Source: JAVVHH01 sp050954595
GTDB lineage: Bacteria > Pseudomonadota > Alphaproteobacteria > Acetobacterales > Acetobacteraceae
Assembly (NCBI GenBank): GCA_050954595.1
Contig: JBPBQE010000558.1
Coordinates: 1-6,440, forward strand
Direction: 5' to 3'
Length of the DNA stretch: 6,440 nt
Of this stretch, positions 6,224 through 6,440 are shown piece by piece. Position 1 is the first letter of the stretch. Each line of letters begins with the position of its first letter. Below the pieces are notes generated by a model. It was not told the origin of the DNA. It ran no database searches and worked only from the letters and a program-made list of their open reading frames with translations. Made by a program: the position numbers and the translations under genes.

Positions 6224-6440
6224 TGCTCGCGCGGCTCCTGCTACCGATGATGATGTTGCCAGCGCTGGCCCTGGCAGCACGGCCGGTGCCCGAGGATTTT
6301 GCCTGGCAACCGCATCCCGGCGGCGCCGTGCCGTTGGATCTGCGGTTCACCGAGGCGGATGGCGAGAACGTCTCGCTCCGTTCGTTGACCGGTGTGCCGA
6401 TGGTGCTGGCGCTCGGCTACTTCCGCTGCCCGACCTTGTG
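6223..6440 (+). CDS. SCO1/SenC-like exported thioredoxin-fold protein, 3' end missing
   Basis: The reading frame opens at the ATG overlapping the prepilin peptidase stop (TGATG) and stays open for 72 codons to the window edge. Residues 1-19 form a short signal peptide: Arg4, then LLLPMMMLPALALAA, with a likely cleavage after an Ala near 18-19. The mature part shows the SCO/thioredoxin-like opening. LDLRFTEADGENVSLRSLTG (38-57) resembles the family pattern of a TFxDxxGxxVxLxxLxGK stretch. It is followed by PMVLALGYFRCPTL (59-72), ending at Cys69-Pro-Thr-Leu and the first two bases, TG, of what the family predicts to be the second Cys of a CxxxC copper/redox site. SCO proteins act in the periplasm in copper delivery to cytochrome oxidase or in thiol redox. 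An internal Met (9-11) could be an alternative start but would spoil the signal peptide. Confidence 0.75.
   Translation, partial: MLARLLLPMMMLPALALAARPVPEDFAWQPHPGGAVPLDLRFTEADGENVSLRSLTGVPMVLALGYFRCPTL

Overview
The window is high-GC DNA, roughly two-thirds G+C by eye, with genes packed on the + strand. Gene content and protein flavour suggest a proteobacterium, most likely alphaproteobacterial. This is inferred from the stand-alone CysN, the [4Fe-4S] APS-type CysH, the TSUP partner and the style of the prepilin peptidase. No rRNA or other taxonomic marker is present. I see no tRNA, rRNA, CRISPR array, insertion sequence or attachment site.

Layout. (1) Positions 1-1474 hold the 3' part of a GMC-family FAD-dependent alcohol/choline dehydrogenase-like gene, whose N-terminal FAD-binding segment lies left of the window. 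(2) Positions 1475-1571 are a 97-base, AT-richer gap. It is the only real intergenic space and probably carries the promoter/regulatory region for what follows. (3) Positions 1572-6440 carry six genes in which every stop codon overlaps the next start codon by 1 or 4 bases: cysH, cysD, cysN, a TauE/SafE (TSUP) permease, a type IV prepilin peptidase, and the start of an SCO/SenC-like exported thioredoxin-fold protein that runs off the right edge.

How the genes work together. CysD and CysN form ATP sulfurylase, which activates sulfate to adenosine 5'-phosphosulfate (APS). CysH carries the two cysteine pairs of the [4Fe-4S] APS reductases and should reduce APS directly to sulfite. This fits the absence of an APS kinase (cysC), either fused to cysN or separate, within the window. 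The TSUP permease probably moves a sulfur oxyanion (sulfate in or sulfite out) for the pathway. Sulfite reductase is not in the window. The last two genes, prepilin peptidase and the SCO-like protein, have no obvious link to sulfate assimilation but are joined to it by the same stop/start overlaps.

Most of the window is recognisable housekeeping or accessory metabolism. The points most worth a second look are a roughly 65-residue non-canonical, two-helix-like C-terminal tail on CysN that resembles DUF2061, the coupling of a pilin-processing peptidase and an SCO-like protein to a sulfate operon, a set of TTCTT direct repeats upstream of cysH, and a perfect four-copy GGCTG tandem repeat inside the peptidase gene. 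I did not find convincing evidence of an entirely undescribed system.
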